Below are positions 1 through 13,732 of a stretch of DNA of 64,000 nt, piece after piece. Source of the DNA: Liolophura sinensis (lineage: Eukaryota > Mollusca > Polyplacophora > Chitonida > Chitonidae); assembly GCF_032854445.1 (NCBI RefSeq), contig NC_088300.1, positions 34,329,608-34,393,607 of the forward strand. The letters run 5' to 3'. The notes beneath the pieces are model-generated. The model saw only the letters and a list, made by a program, of their open reading frames with translations. It was not told where the DNA came from and did not search any database. Every line of letters starts with the position of its first letter. Position 1 is the first letter of the stretch. The translations under genes and the position numbers were made by a program.

Positions 1-617
1 TTAACACCTTGTAACCAACTATCGTACTCATGCAAGATGAATTGTGTGTTGGAAACACTACTTGACTATTATTCCGGAGTTATTTGTTTTATTTTCTTTC
101 TTTCATATCACAGTCAATATCAATTTAACAAGTTGGTACCGTTCATAAAATATACAATCAAGTGATAATGAGGCAACATGCATGTACAAAAATGTGCAAA
201 AAAATGTGCAAAAACAAAACAAACGAGTATTTACAAATAAAAGCGGTATGACTTTTTGGTATAACAAATTATAAATCATGAGGCATCAGAACAAAGTTCT
301 GCACAAGCGTAAGCCTATATAGCTAATTCATACAAAAATTTAGAAAACAACCTTAAAATCTTAAATTAGAACCTGTCTATAATGATCGATTTTGTTATAG
401 ATCTGAATATTATAGATATTCAGTTATAAGGTAACATGGTAGTAAAACTGGTTTCGCACGGTGTAAAAACGGATATAAAGTACAGTTATCAGTGCATTTT
501 TATAAAAACATATATACATCAATGTTTAAAAACATATAACATGAAACAGAAATCCATAATGACTCAGTTTTCCATTTTTGGCCAATAGAAAATGTAACTT
601 CATCCAAAACATTGATG
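1..617. other. non-coding flank, no gene seen
   Basis: AT-rich sequence without a convincing exon, repeat array or domain-like reading frame. It lies 3' of the Arf-like gene, which is on the minus strand, so part of it could be distal 3'UTR. An AATAAA on the minus strand occurs near position 90, but it is too far away to be assigned. Confidence 0.5.
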
Positions 618-796
618 TCTCCTCTCCCGCCGTGCATGCGTGGGAAGGTCTCCCAGCAACCCGCGGATGGCTGCGAGTTTCCCCCGTGCTATGTCCGGTT
701 TCCTCTTACCATGTAACGCTGGTAGCCACCGTATATAAAAGTGAAATATTTTTGAGTGCTGTGTAACACACGAAATCAAATAAATAAATAAATAAA
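618..796 (+). mobile_element. SINE family 1 fragment (body and tail)
   Basis: Matches the body of the tRNA-derived SINE seen many times in this window: the bipartite segment with the GGTTTC core, then GTGAAATATT and a GTAACAC-like box, ending in an (AAAT)n tail at about 780-796. The tRNA-like head is missing and the body has several substitutions, so this is an old, 5'-truncated copy. The short reading frames over it on both strands are not genes. Confidence 0.75.
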
Positions 797-1272
797 ACAC
801 TGATTACAACCAGTTTGTTATACAATGGATCCCTGTTGGCTTACAGTGGAAAAATCATTCCTGATAAATCAGCGAGAAGGCAAATTATCATTCCTGAGAC
901 GGAATCACAAGTCCAAGGAAGTTTTTGTGTGGTTGAGATTTTAAACAGTCTTTAATCTACGTAAACTGCTTGAGTTCACACTGTTATAATAGATTTTCTC
1001 CATTGAATTTTCGGCGGGAACAAAAGGGTTCACGAATCCTGTGTAATGATGTCCGGCGGTGCAGTAGCACCAAAGCATAACACCGTGAATTTGCACAATT
1101 AGTTTTCACATGCCTCGGTTTCCATCTTGTTGGATCACGCGAGGTGGAAATTCTCCTTCAGTTTCGATTTGTGGAATTTTATGGGATAATTCCTCAGCGG
1201 CCTTGTGATCTATACATGTAGGGAGCCTGTGTATTCAGAAAAATCCCACCAATAACACTATCCGAAAAGCTA

Positions 1273-3202
<1,930 letters not shown>

Positions 3203-3854
3203 GGTGCTGTAGGGGGTAGAACACCGTACAAAGCTATGCCTTTGTATCAACAAAAAAGTTTTTGCTATTTGATTAACTTTGTTTACACGGCCATGTATAT
3301 ATATTGTACAGTCTGATGTGAGGATCGTTCTGTTATACTGTTTTCTGTTCGGGACATTTATATATGCTAGCTTGGGTGTCTCTGTTAATACTTGTGATGA
3401 AAATTCGTCAACGTGTATGTGGAAGCAATCCGTATACCAGGGTCATGTATATACCTGTCACACTCGCCACACCAGTAAAGCCAACGTGGAACTTTCGGCA
3501 GCCACCTTTTGCCCCTGTAATAAACGACTACATTGGTTCCCGATTTCAATGATTTGTTTTAGACAAGGGCAAATAACTCTGTAACGTTTGTTGCTCAACA
3601 GGCTGGAATACCACATTGTTACGAAAGCTCTTGACATACTCAGCAGTTAAAGAGTCAACTTATCCACTTTAGACGCTGAGAGTATATGTGTTTACGGTCC
3701 GTGAATCCCTGTTTGAATGGCTAGCTTACATGTACTAATAACATTATATGTAGACAAAAATGTCTATTGTATAGCACAGGAGAGGAGCGAGTGGTAGTGC
3801 GACGCTCCATGACGCACGAGGTGAGGTTTCAATACCCGCTATGAACAGGGGATT
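3203..3854. other. upstream region of the Arf-like gene, no exon identified
   Basis: Should contain the promoter and 5'UTR of the minus-strand Arf-like gene, but I see no clear TATA or initiator. The two overlapping plus-strand reading frames at 3279-3584 look random, with no domain or splice context. Confidence 0.4.
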
Positions 3855-3872
3855 CCCCCCCCCCCCCCCCCC
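3855..3872. repeat. homopolymeric C tract (18 C), followed by CA-rich stretch
   Basis: Eighteen consecutive C, followed within about 20 bases by a short CA-rich run. A G-rich strand of this length can slip or fold into a quadruplex, and the length may be a sequencing approximation. Confidence 0.95.
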
Positions 3873-3879
3873 AACACAA

Positions 3880-6828
3880 CCATCACCACACACACACAAA
3901 CCTGTCTCACTGTAGAAAGGGCCTTGGTGACAATAAGCCATCGACAACGCGAGTGACCGTAAATTGATAAATAAAAAAATAAAACAAATAAATCATGGGA
4001 TATATTTAGTGTAGTCAAACTGTATCATGCACAAATATGCAGATTTACCGCAAATACACATTGTATGAATACAGTGTTTGTTTACAACATGCAGATTGTG
4101 TACCGGTATGGTACACAAAACCGTGCATGTTCCTTGTCGGCGGGTTTGCAGTGCAAGGTCATTTTAAACAGTGCAGTATAAAACTGGAATAGTCACGAAA
4201 GTTTTGGCTTTGCCTACATTTGTAAAAACAAAACAGGAAGGGAAAGAAAAAAATGCATGAGTGCACGCATAGCATAACGTGATGTACGAAAATAACAGCA
4301 AATGAAGAAAACAAAGAAATTAGCAAACAAAGGAGTGGCCAAATCTATATTTTCTTTCATCGAGGCCATACACGTAGGCTCATCTTTTGTTCAGTGCACA
4401 CAGCTAACATTCGAAAAAATATAACGACATCCTGATAGCAAAAACTCAGTAGCAGTCGAAAGTAACAAAGTAAGCAGAACCGAATTCAGTCGATTTTGAT
4501 AAGCTCATGCATCATAAAATGAAGATTTTCGTTTCTAAATTTGTCAGATCTGTCATTGATACGTGCAGTACATCTTTCGTGAATGGCATGATGTATTTTT
4601 GTATAAATATCTTGCATAAAAAAAAAAACAATAAATAAGTAAATTAAAAGTCAAAATAAAAAATACAAATGCATGCACACATTACATCGAAGTGACTTTT
4701 AAGTCAAAGAAAGCTAAAAAATACAGTAAGGTTCATCGTACAATTGAAAACTATGCGTAAAAATACTTTCATTTATTTTTTCAGGTTTTTGTCAAGAGTG
4801 TTACAAAGCATGGAAATATTATTAACTCTGTGGTGGGTTTCTGTGCCATTATGGCGTTATCTATGAACTCTGACGTCACATCGCCTTTCTTTCCTGATGT
4901 TCACCACAATGAAGGAATTTTTGGGAACATTATTTCAGTAATCTTTTACTCATGGGTAAAAAGACCTATTCCAACCCTCAGTGTCGTGAACACAGTTAGA
5001 AAAACTTCCTGTGACATCAGAGTTCCTAAAGCCTGATAGCATGGCCCATAAAGCCCACCTTAGAATCAAATGTTTCAACGCCTTTTAATTAAAAAAAATC
5101 TTGAAAAATAAATGAAAGTACATTTGTGCATAGTTTTAAGTGGTCTTTTCATTGATATCAAAATTTAAGGATACTTTATATTATTTACGGACTTCTCCTA
5201 TACCGTGACAATACCATTTTCGCGTATATATAGAAGCAAAGGCATTTCGGCCCGTACTGCTATATTATTGTATAACGTTACAAAAACAAGGTCTCGTTCT
5301 ATAGCATATGTCATGGGCTTCCCCCTTAAATAACATATCAATGGTACACGCCCCCGCCGCGTGACCTCCCTGAAGCCAGCAGTTGTTGGTGCGTGTAATA
5401 GCCGTTATCGAGGTTGTGGATACAAAAACAACTTTTAACCACTAACAAATTATTGCATCATGACTTTTGCCGTATAGTCCAAAATTTTGATTCATTTCAA
5501 AAAGCCGCAAGCATAACAGCGTTCGTGTTTTACCGTAACATGGAATGCCGAATAGTATAATACGCTCGATACTGGTTCATTTGGCACTGCATACGTCACG
5601 CATTACGTCTACTTCAGGAATGATGACATCAACATGGACGTCATTTTCATCCTGCTGATGTGTGAGCATGACTGTGTACACTTAGCTGGCTGTAGTCAGA
5701 ATGCTGTCATAACCAGGTGATCTAATTAAGGGGTTAATCAACCTGGCACAACCGTGTCAGTTTTTCTAGAACTTAAGCTTTGAAATCTGGATACATGCAC
5801 CTCTCGCTCGACGCATTGAATGTATGTGCCGATACGAAAAGAACTTCAGAGTCTTCAGCGTGGCATTCCAGTCATGAAGGCATTAAAGGAAAAGAAAACA
5901 ATAATATAACAGCTATGCCTGAATCGGAATACACGTATACGTAATAGTGACAATGTTCGATTCCATGCAAACAAAACGAAAGCAAGGTAAAGTTGTTAAA
6001 TTATATGCCATGGATAGTGAAGCACCAATTGTATCAGTTGGCTATCAGCGATGTGACTGATGGAGCTCTCTAATTCGCCAGATGTATCAAATGTGTTTAT
6101 TTCAAAAGAGGAACTAAAAACTGAGTGCATGTGGTTATTATTGGTTATTTTAGACCCGGTTTTCGACAAAGAGTAAAGAATAGGCTTTTTTAAATACATG
6201 GACGTAATTCGTGAGTTGATTTTGCCATTAAGGCCGACTTGTCTTAAAAAACGTCGTGGAAAAAAGTGAAATAATGTTGGAATGTTTTCTATCTTTCTTT
6301 ATTTATGGGTGACTCTGGGCTTAATCGGGTTATAGATGCGAGAGATAAAAACCATGAATTTGTAAGAACATTATATCATTGGCACACACCCTTATATAAC
6401 CTGACAGCTGTTTATGCATGTTGTCCTTTATTTGCCACCAGATTACGAAAGTCAGCGGATTTAATCCTTGTTTCTCTCTGAATATAACAGTGTAATGGCC
6501 TACATATTACATTACATATCAAGGTTCCACGAGGAGTGGGTATACATTTACAGCTGTCCTCGTTCCGTTAATCTGACATTAGAACCCAGCTGAGTTTCCA
6601 TCCCACTGTGTAATAACGACTTCTGCCATGCGCACGCCTGCTACATGCTTAAGGTGTGAGCATGAGTCACCTATAAGGGCACGTGTTCGCCTTAGTGATG
6701 ACAGAAATTACACCACAATGATTGACATGTAAGCTTACACAAAATATGTTTTTTCTCTTCCCCATACTTGTTTTAACCACGCTTACCGAAATTTAGAAAC
6801 ATTGCGTATACAACGCCATCCTACATGT

Positions 6829-6830
<2 letters not shown>
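3880..6830. other. long gene-free stretch
   Basis: Roughly 3 kb with no exon, domain or tandem array I can support. The reading frames at 4830-5036 and 5996-6199 are short, have no homology I recognise and no matching splice partners. Confidence 0.5.

Positions 6831-6879
<49 letters not shown>
6831..6879. repeat. (AC)n microsatellite
   Basis: About 24 uninterrupted AC dinucleotides. The cysteine/valine-rich reading frames on the minus strand are a consequence of this repeat. Confidence 0.98.
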
Positions 6880-6882
<3 letters not shown>

Positions 6883-7021
6883 GTTAAATAAATGTAAAGT
6901 AAGCATGTTTGTGTTAGAAAATAATAAAACACAAACTTGTGTTGAACCAAAATGAGGTAATTTATGCAATACAACAAAACCTTGTGTATTTTGCAACAAG
7001 TATTGTGTATAACTTCCACAA

Positions 7022-7056
7022 CATCTTGTGTTCATTTTTTTTTTCAACACAAGATG
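7022..7056. repeat. perfect 11-bp inverted repeat around a T-rich loop
   Basis: Arms CATCTTGTGTT (7022-7032) and AACACAAGATG (7046-7056) are exact reverse complements with a 13-nt T-rich loop. The surrounding 200 bp are enriched in TTGTGT/ACACAA words on both strands, as in a small palindromic (MITE-like) repeat. No element borders could be fixed. Confidence 0.6.
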
Positions 7057-7253
7057 GAGTTAATACGACACACGACTTTTGCTGGAAAGAACAGGAGTTT
7101 GTGTTCATACAACAGAATTGTTCTTGTGTGCACCAATATCGGTCAGTCAGTCAGCAACTTGCAAAATGTCGATTGTTTACGCCGGGCACTCCGATTTCTT
7201 CCACACATAAAAATGGTCGCCATATATGGTATAATTTAAAAAAAAAAAGACCA

Positions 7254-7375
7254 TTAAGCAACAATCAGAGAAATAAATTAATAAATGTAATGCTTGAATG
7301 ATCAATGGTACAATTGACGAGAAAACCGGAAAGATGAAACCAAATACTCCCCTGCTTGGCATGTATATGAGACAG
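7254..7375 (+). repeat. dispersed repeat, copy 1
   Basis: Starts TAAGCAACAATCAGA and continues through a TAAATAAAT-like run to CGAGAAAACCGGAAAGA. A clearly homologous direct copy lies at 11613-11735. No coding capacity and no visible terminal repeats. Confidence 0.7.
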
Positions 7376-7399
7376 GTCTCTCGACTTCAAGCCTTACAG

Positions 7400-8040
7400 C
7401 CAGCTGTATTTTACTTAACTGGATTTTCTGTACATATGCAGTTAAGAATTAACAGTGAGTGGCTCAGATTAAATAAGACAGTTATATGGAAAGAATTATA
7501 TAACTATATATATGTAAAAATACAACATATATATTGTGCGAAATTTCTTTGAAAAAGCATATGTTACCCTTATTTATTAAATTATATTTTTTTAAAAATG
7601 AAAGTGAACGAATTAATGGTTGGTTGAGTCACCAGGTCGATCTCCAAGAAACGCGTGATGTTTTCTTCATGCCATATGTGGTGCACACGCTGTGAGTCAT
7701 TTCCATGCCGGACCATCTGCAGCAGTTTACCTATATATAATCTGATATATATATATATTTATAGTCACTAATAGTGGATTTCACCAGGTGCGTGACCCAG
7801 TTTAGGTTATTGTGTACATTAATACAAAATTTTAATACCTGAAAATGTCGATTTAACCAGGACACTGCAATGACCGCATTTAAAATCCACACCACGAGGC
7901 ATGCAACAGCTTTCGATCAAGTTTAATATCCATGTGTATTTAGAAGGCAGCGTCGGTATCCTGGTGCTTATGTACTGATTACTCTTCATACTGTACTCCG
8001 CATCATAATTTTCCACAGGCAAAACGTAAACCTATGAATA
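7400..8040. other. gene-free stretch
   Basis: AT-rich, with a short (TA)n at about 7745-7760. The reading frames on either strand lack domains or splice support. Confidence 0.5.
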
Positions 8041-8280
8041 ATCTGGACGGGACTTAAGTGTTCGCTTAAGCCCTGTCCAGACTATCCAACATCACTCAAC
8101 TTTTATTGACTCAGCAAGAGTCAACTTGAAGTTGAGTCAACAAGTTGAGCAGTGTTGAGCAGTGTGGACGGGTTCTTCAGCATGATTTAACAACACTCAA
8201 CACCATCCAAATTTGCTGAATCGGAAATGTGCATGTATATTTTTTGTCTACAAGTTGAGTCATGTTGAGTGAAAGTACCC
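8041..8280. mobile_element. terminal/subterminal region of a DNA transposon
   Basis: Begins with a near-perfect hairpin, CTGGACGGGACTTAAG (8042-8057) against CTTAAGCCCTGTCCAG (8064-8079), separated by 6 nt. It is followed by many copies, in both orientations, of the word GTTGAGT / ACTCAAC (about 8091-8275). Clustered inverted short words next to a terminal inverted repeat are typical of transposase-binding subterminal regions of cut-and-paste elements. The MADF-type coding relic that follows supports this. The opposite terminus was not found. Confidence 0.6.
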
Positions 8281-8336
8281 AATCAGTGGGCGTGTGGAAA
8301 TAAGGTAACCGTCTTAAGGCACGTGACCTGGGAAAA

Positions 8337-8630
8337 ATGAAGGCACTAAATCCGAAATAGAGAAAGTGGTCTCACGATGAGACAGTTTCGTTGATATAGG
8401 AGTATGAAAAATACCCTTGCGTGTACAACACTCTCTCTAAAGATTACAAATACAGGGATAAAATAAAATCCTTTTGTCTCATGCATCGGAGAGAAAGATG
8501 GAAGTTTCACTCTCATTTATCGAAAGTTTGTTACGAAAAAAACCAGCGTCCCGATTTTATCTGGAATGTTTTTAACATTTGCCAGCCAATAAAAGTTATA
8601 TTACTTGCTATTTATTCAGAGGCAAAATAG
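8337..8630 (+). pseudogene. MADF (Myb/SANT-like) domain transposon protein relic
   Basis: Read in the frame of the ATG at 8337, the translation contains KWSHDETVSLI, a stop, then EYEKYPCVYNTLSKDYKYRD. This matches the MADF pattern (W..E.....LI..Y...P.LY....K.Y.NRD..) found in PIF/Harbinger-type DNA-binding partners and in some host regulators. Two in-frame stops (at 8358 and 8391) interrupt the domain start, so it is broken; the downstream 69-residue open part runs to 8630. Its position directly after a subterminal repeat region suggests the decayed N-terminal protein of a DNA transposon rather than a host gene. Assignment to Harbinger is inference from the domain only. Confidence 0.6.
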
Positions 8631-8670
8631 TATTATTGTTTACAGTACATTGTGATAATTTCATGCAAAT

Positions 8671-10860
8671 CTATACTGGATTATAACAGAGATAGGTGTC
8701 TTGTGAGTTCTCCATACACATGACTGATGGGGTTGATTTTGTCAATTTGAGGATGTGTTTCAAAAATTTTAGCTCACAAGTCTCTATGGCCCTTACATTG
8801 TCCCGTTCCCATATTTCGCATCCATACAAGAGGACAGGCATAACTGTCTGATCAAATAATTTTAAGTTACATTCAATGTTGAAATCAAGGTCACCAGTTT
8901 TATGTAGCAAACAATACATTGCCGTATTTCCTTAATTAATTGTATAACTTTCTTTTTCATTGCATCACTAAATTTTCTGTTTGAACTTAAAAATACCCCA
9001 AGACACTTAAAATGATCAACCACACTAAGTTGTCCTCCATAGCATACAAATTCCTCATTTCGTTTATATCGGCTTCCAAAGATAACAACTTTTGATTTTC
9101 AGCATTTATCTCTGACTTCCAATATCTGCAATATTCTACATAAGCATTTAACATATTTTGTAATTCATGTCGAGAAGTTGCCATTATCACAGTATCATCT
9201 GCTTATAATAGGGTAAATAGTTTTACATACAAGTCATTTGTCTACATTGTAATTCCATGACACCCTTTGTCTTCTAGATAGGTTTCTAAATCATTGAAAA
9301 ATGTAAAAAATAACAATAGTAAAAGATTTTCCCCTTGCCTAGACACACTTTTGCAAGTGAAGTAGTCTGACAAATGGTTATTAGCTTGTACGCATTATAC
9401 ATTGACAAGATCACTTCAAAAATTTTACCTCTCATAACATGCTTCATAAGTTTGAACCAGAGTCCGTCCCTACAATCTCTATCGAAGACTTTGCCAAGGT
9501 CAATAAAAGCATACTATAACTTTTGTCTTTCTGACCTTGTTTTTTTCTGACAAAAGGATAACCTTTAAAATTTGATCCATGTAGATTGAAAGGCCTTTTC
9601 TGTATCCCGCCTGTTTAGCAGACAGAAGATCGTTAGACTCAAGATACATTGAGAGCCGTTTGTTTAAAATAATTGTAAAGACCTTGCCCATGTTGCTTAG
9701 AAGAGTGATTGGGCGGTAATTAGCCGCATTCATGGGGTTACCCGTATTGTTGAAAATGGGCTTATATACCAGTTCACCAGACCTTATGTACACCAGTCCT
9801 CAGTGTATAAGATCATATTAAAAACTTTCAGACAGATATTGTCAACTTTCTGTTGAAGGTAATAGGTAATCTACTGTTCTACATTATTTGGTAGATGCAT
9901 TTCCAATGCCTCTGTCATTTCCTAACCAACCATTACATATGAAGATGCTATTAAACTTACACAGTTGTAGTAGTCTATGGCCATTACTATCAACATTTTT
10001 TTTTATGAGCGTTACTTCGCTGAAGAGTGAATTTCAGAAATTCCCATTTCTGAAAGTAAAGGTGGTTGGTTCATATAATCAGTAACGAACGAGTCAGTAT
10101 TAATTTCATCAAAATCACAAGAGTCTACAATACAAAAATCAGCATTTTCATTTGTTCGGCTATTAAGATCTCCTAACAGATAGACATTGTTGGTTTGTGC
10201 AAGTTTTCTGACATGTTCACTTTCAATAGAATAATATGACTCGATTTGATTTGATTTGATTTGATTGGTGTTTTTCGCCGTACACAAGAATATTTCACTT
10301 ATACGACGGCGGCCACCATTAAGGTTGGACGAAGCCGAGGGAAACCCACGACCATCCGCAGGTTGCTGGCAGACCTTCCTACGTACGACCGGAGAGGAAG
10401 CCAGCATGAGCTGGACTTGAACTCACAGCGACCGCATTGGTGAGAGACTCCTGGGTCATTACGCTGCGCTAGCGCGCTAACCAACTGAGCCACGGAGGCC
10501 CCACATATGACTCGATAGACGAGTATTTCGATTTTACAGGAGGTAAGTATACTACTCCAATACATATATGCTCTTGACAAATCTTCAGGTTTAACCACAA
10601 CACGTCATTTGACTCATTCACATCTTTTGTTGCATGTTGGACTAAATCCGTTCCAATTGCAATAGCTATAACTCCAGAAGCAATCCCTGTTAATGTAAAT
10701 GTTTAACATAAACCTTGTGGCCAGGAATAACTGGGCAGTTCTCACCACTGTATTTAGTCTCCGCTAGTCCTGTTATGTCGAGTCCTACAATAAACTCACC
10801 AAATTCAGGGTATCTAAGCTTACAGGAACACTTTATCGACTCATAAACTCTTTACCTAGT
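8671..10860 (-). mobile_element. decayed non-LTR retrotransposon (endonuclease and reverse transcriptase remnants)
   Basis: Fragments in the expected 5'-3' order on the minus strand. Around 10770-10520 is the start of an APE-like endonuclease (GLAETKYSG, then PGHKVYV, typical of this enzyme class). At 10230-10030 comes its LLGDLNSRT motif. At 9793-9500 is the start of the RT domain (NAANYRPITLLSNMGKVF, then NKRLSMYLE and SAKQAGYRKG). At 9190-9050 is an RT thumb-like part (ELQNMLNAYVEYCRYWKSE). At 8919-8690 is the C-terminal LFDQTVMPVLLYGCEIW block. Several frameshifts and stops separate the pieces, so it is dead. The order and motifs fit a LINE of the type common in molluscs; I do not name a clade. 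A SINE interrupts the endonuclease part at 10246-10504. Confidence 0.85.
10246..10504 (-). mobile_element. full-length SINE family 1, inserted in the LINE
   Basis: In minus orientation: tRNA-like head at 10504-10380 (GGCCTCCGTGGCTCAGTTGG, an A-box, then a B-box-like GAGTTCAAGTCC), conserved body with GAAATATTCTTG, and a simple tail at 10246-10265 made of ATCAA units. It is flanked by a 12-bp target-site duplication ATATGACTCGAT at 10234-10245 and 10505-10516. Removing it rejoins the LINE endonuclease sequence. The reading frames over it are not genes. Confidence 0.9.
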
Positions 10861-10861
10861 A

Positions 10862-11600
10862 TTGTTCACGCTTTCACTTCGTGGACAGAGTTCTACTTTC
10901 CTGGACCAAAGTACCACATTGCAATATGCATCTACTTGCTATATGCCCTATACCCCTCTCTCTACTCTCAGTTGTAGTTTTTGTACATATTACAATCGTA
11001 CAATGGAGCCAGTTCTGTGGACAAGCACATGTAGTAAATGTTTGTGTGGCATGCATAGATAAACACGTGAACTGTGTTGCTACATGTGCTCAGCATGTTG
11101 TCGTCTATGCTCATGCTTAATGACTTACCATGCTCCTGACAACGCATATGTGCAGTTCCCATGCAAGCGTGCGCAGGGAACGACGCATGTGTCTTTCAGG
11201 AATAGTCAAAGACCTATGCTTATATACATGGTCCAATGCAACAGTGCATGTAATAAAATTACGGAAAGAAAATAACGGTGCTCAAAACGTCTACAGAGGT
11301 AAATCACGTACACTGTATGCGCACAGCCTATATGCACGAATCGTTCATCGGTGTATATACATGCATATAATACGCCTGATGGATGTATGCTGTCTTTCCC
11401 GCATTGTTCTCATGGCCTTGATACAACAATGAACAATAGGAGACCACTTGCTTTACACCTATATGTTACGTCGGCATGGAAGAGTTTGCCTGTATAACTC
11501 GCCAAACTATTTATAAGGTCGGTGGTTTACCCTGCAAGGGAACTCCAGATTCCTTCATCCGTAAACCTGCATGACTGCCATCGTATGGAAGAAAAAACTC
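10862..11600. other. gene-free stretch
   Basis: Several overlapping small open frames on both strands (10862-11432) contain no recognisable domain and have no splice partners. I see no repeat or RNA gene. Confidence 0.45.
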
Positions 11601-11612
11601 TTAAGCATTTTG

Positions 11613-11735
11613 TTAAGCAACAATCAGATAAATAATAAGTAAATAAATATAATGGTTGAAGGGTCAGTGGCACAATTTACGAGAAAACCAGAAAGACGAA
11701 AAGAAAATCCTGTTGTGCCATTTATACTAGACAAA
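11613..11735 (+). repeat. dispersed repeat, copy 2
   Basis: Homologous to 7254-7375 in the same orientation: TAAGCAACAATCAGA, a TAAATAAATAT run and CGAGAAAACCAGAAAGA are shared, with small indels. The similarity fades after about 150 bp. Confidence 0.7.
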
Positions 11736-12270
11736 CACCTTGTCTTAAAGCCTCAGTCGCACCTGCAAGCGGCTGCCATTTCATTGGTCAGAAGTTGATA
11801 GGCAGCGTCGAGAACAAATATGAACGTTTTAGCGAAATGAGCTCGATAATGAGATATTATTTAGATAGCCTGCCTACAAAAAGAGTTATTGTATAGAAGA
11901 CATTCTAGTTTCGAGACTTTAAAATGAAAAGGTTTTGCAAGGTCATTCTTGCCCTTGTTGATATAATCGAAATAACATGGAATTTGGAGTACTGTGAAAT
12001 TTGGAAACATTTGGGCATACTGTTTACTGGCATGCCGACATCGTTTTGGCTTTTAGTAACGCCATGCTTTCGGTTGACGCCATGCATATATACTTTGGAC
12101 ATACACCGAATAAATGCGAATACATACAGAGCTCTCACATATACATATATAGCGCTTCCTTTTTTACTCATTTATATAAATGCGGTTTTTGTACTTTCAC
12201 CTTCTGCAGCTAGATAGATGACACCTATGAAAGCGTTATTTTCGATTTGCTCCACATCGACCAAGTGGAA

Positions 12271-12281
12271 GGTTCGAATCC
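12271..12281 (+). promoter_or_regulatory. isolated Pol III B-box match (tRNA-like relic)
   Basis: GGTTCGAATCC is a perfect consensus B-box, but no A-box or acceptor-stem complement is found about 35-60 bp upstream. Probably the remains of a tRNA-derived SINE rather than a tRNA gene. Confidence 0.4.
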
Positions 12282-12430
12282 AACTCCCGACACTTTCCGC
12301 TGCGGCTTTAAATCAGGAGGCTTACTCCGAGAACTCTTCGTTCCAGCAACCTGACTGATTCTAAAAATATTAATTATTATTGCGCTTTTTGTTGTTACAC
12401 CGTTAATTGAATGTTAAGAGATAACAAAGT

Positions 12431-12434
<4 letters not shown>

Positions 12435-12502
<68 letters not shown>
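12435..12502. repeat. (AT)n microsatellite
   Basis: About 34 uninterrupted AT units. Confidence 0.98.
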
Positions 12503-12504
<2 letters not shown>

Positions 12505-12601
12505 GCTGATGGGTATATACGAATGTCACGTTGGGATTAATAGATACAAAAATATGCATATCTTACGAATGGAAATGTATGTCTACAGACACGATTCGCC
12601 T

Positions 12602-12682
12602 CTTTGTTTGATTGGTGTTTTACGCCGCACTCAAGAATATATCACTTACACGAAGGCGGTCGCCTCTCTGAAGTCAAACGAC
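12602..12682 (-). mobile_element. SINE family 1 fragment (3' end)
   Basis: In minus orientation, carries the TTGATTGGTGTTTTACGCCG tail-proximal block and CAAGAATAT (here GAATATATC). Truncated after about 80 bp. Confidence 0.75.
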
Positions 12683-12962
12683 CATTTGTGTACAACTGAT
12701 TAGAGATGGAACATACGTGTATATATGCAAATGTATTCTGTGAAATCAGTAAAACATGCTAAAAAAAAATGCTACGCCTGTATAACTGAAAGCACCATCC
12801 CATTGCAATAAATTCGTGGTAAAGTCGGCAGAAGTATGCAACCGGGCAGCTAGGTGCACGGGTTGGAGGTATTTATGTACTTATTCACATGTACCTCTGT
12901 ATTGGGCTGTGATTGCGTGTATACGATCACTTATATATACACATGCAGTATAGGCCTACGTG

Positions 12963-13075
12963 ATTTATTTATTTGTTTATTTGATTGGTGTTTTACGCCG
13001 TAGTCAAGAATATTTCGTTTGTATATGATGGATTCCAGCATTATGGTGGAAGGAAACCGGGCAGAGTATAGGCCT
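12963..13075 (-). mobile_element. SINE family 1 fragment (3' half)
   Basis: TTTATTTG-type tail, GATTGGTGTTTTACGCCG, CAAGAATATTTC and the CCAGCATTATGGTGG body block, ending at AAACCGGGCAGAG. The head is missing. Confidence 0.8.
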
Positions 13076-13668
13076 GTATCTATGCGTGCACATGCAGACT
13101 TATGTCACACATGAGATAGCATATACACTCACAACCTGACAGAGATACATGCAGTTTGGGGGGATTTAGACAGTTTTATACAAGTAGGTTAAATCCCAAT
13201 GACAACACATCAGATTCACAATATATGGTTTCGAACCAGTGCATGTATGTTTTCGTTCATACATGTGTTATTGCTATGTATATAGTGTATATCATATGCC
13301 TACATGTCATATATACAGCTTACATAGGCCTATACCGTAATCATGGTTTACAAATGCATGCATATTTTGTAGTCATTAACAGTTTGTATCTGCAGGGAAG
13401 AGATTGGTATTATATATTTGCACACGGTTGCACATTAACCTTAATACATTCACCGAATAGTGCCTATACACGTAATTTGTTGTTAAGCGTGACTATATAG
13501 GCCTGTACCTTCACCAAGCCAAGCAGGGCTATATCTCGCAAATAGTGATATAACTGTTCTCCTTGCCGTTACACAGTGAAGATCAGGGTAAATTGTTAAT
13601 TTATAATTCAGGACCGTAAACCTGATTTAGGTATACATATGCATGAGTATACAGAGCTGTGGCAAGTG

Positions 13669-13674
<6 letters not shown>

Positions 13675-13727
<53 letters not shown>
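13675..13727. repeat. (TA)n microsatellite
   Basis: About 25 TA units; an alternating Tyr/Ile reading frame results from it. Confidence 0.97.

Positions 13728-13732
<5 letters not shown>

Noticed and set aside
6783-7050. Cysteine/valine-rich minus-strand proteins
   Set aside because: Translation of an (AC)n microsatellite.
10380-10504. tRNA gene
   Set aside because: A- and B-box-like motifs belong to a SINE head followed by the SINE body and flanked by a target duplication; no sign of a functional cloverleaf.
10862-11432. Cluster of overlapping cysteine-rich short frames on both strands
   Set aside because: No consistent cysteine spacing, signal peptide or splice partner; both strands equally open.
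12255-12300. tRNA gene at a perfect B-box
   Set aside because: No A-box at the right distance and no acceptor-stem pairing; likely SINE remnant.
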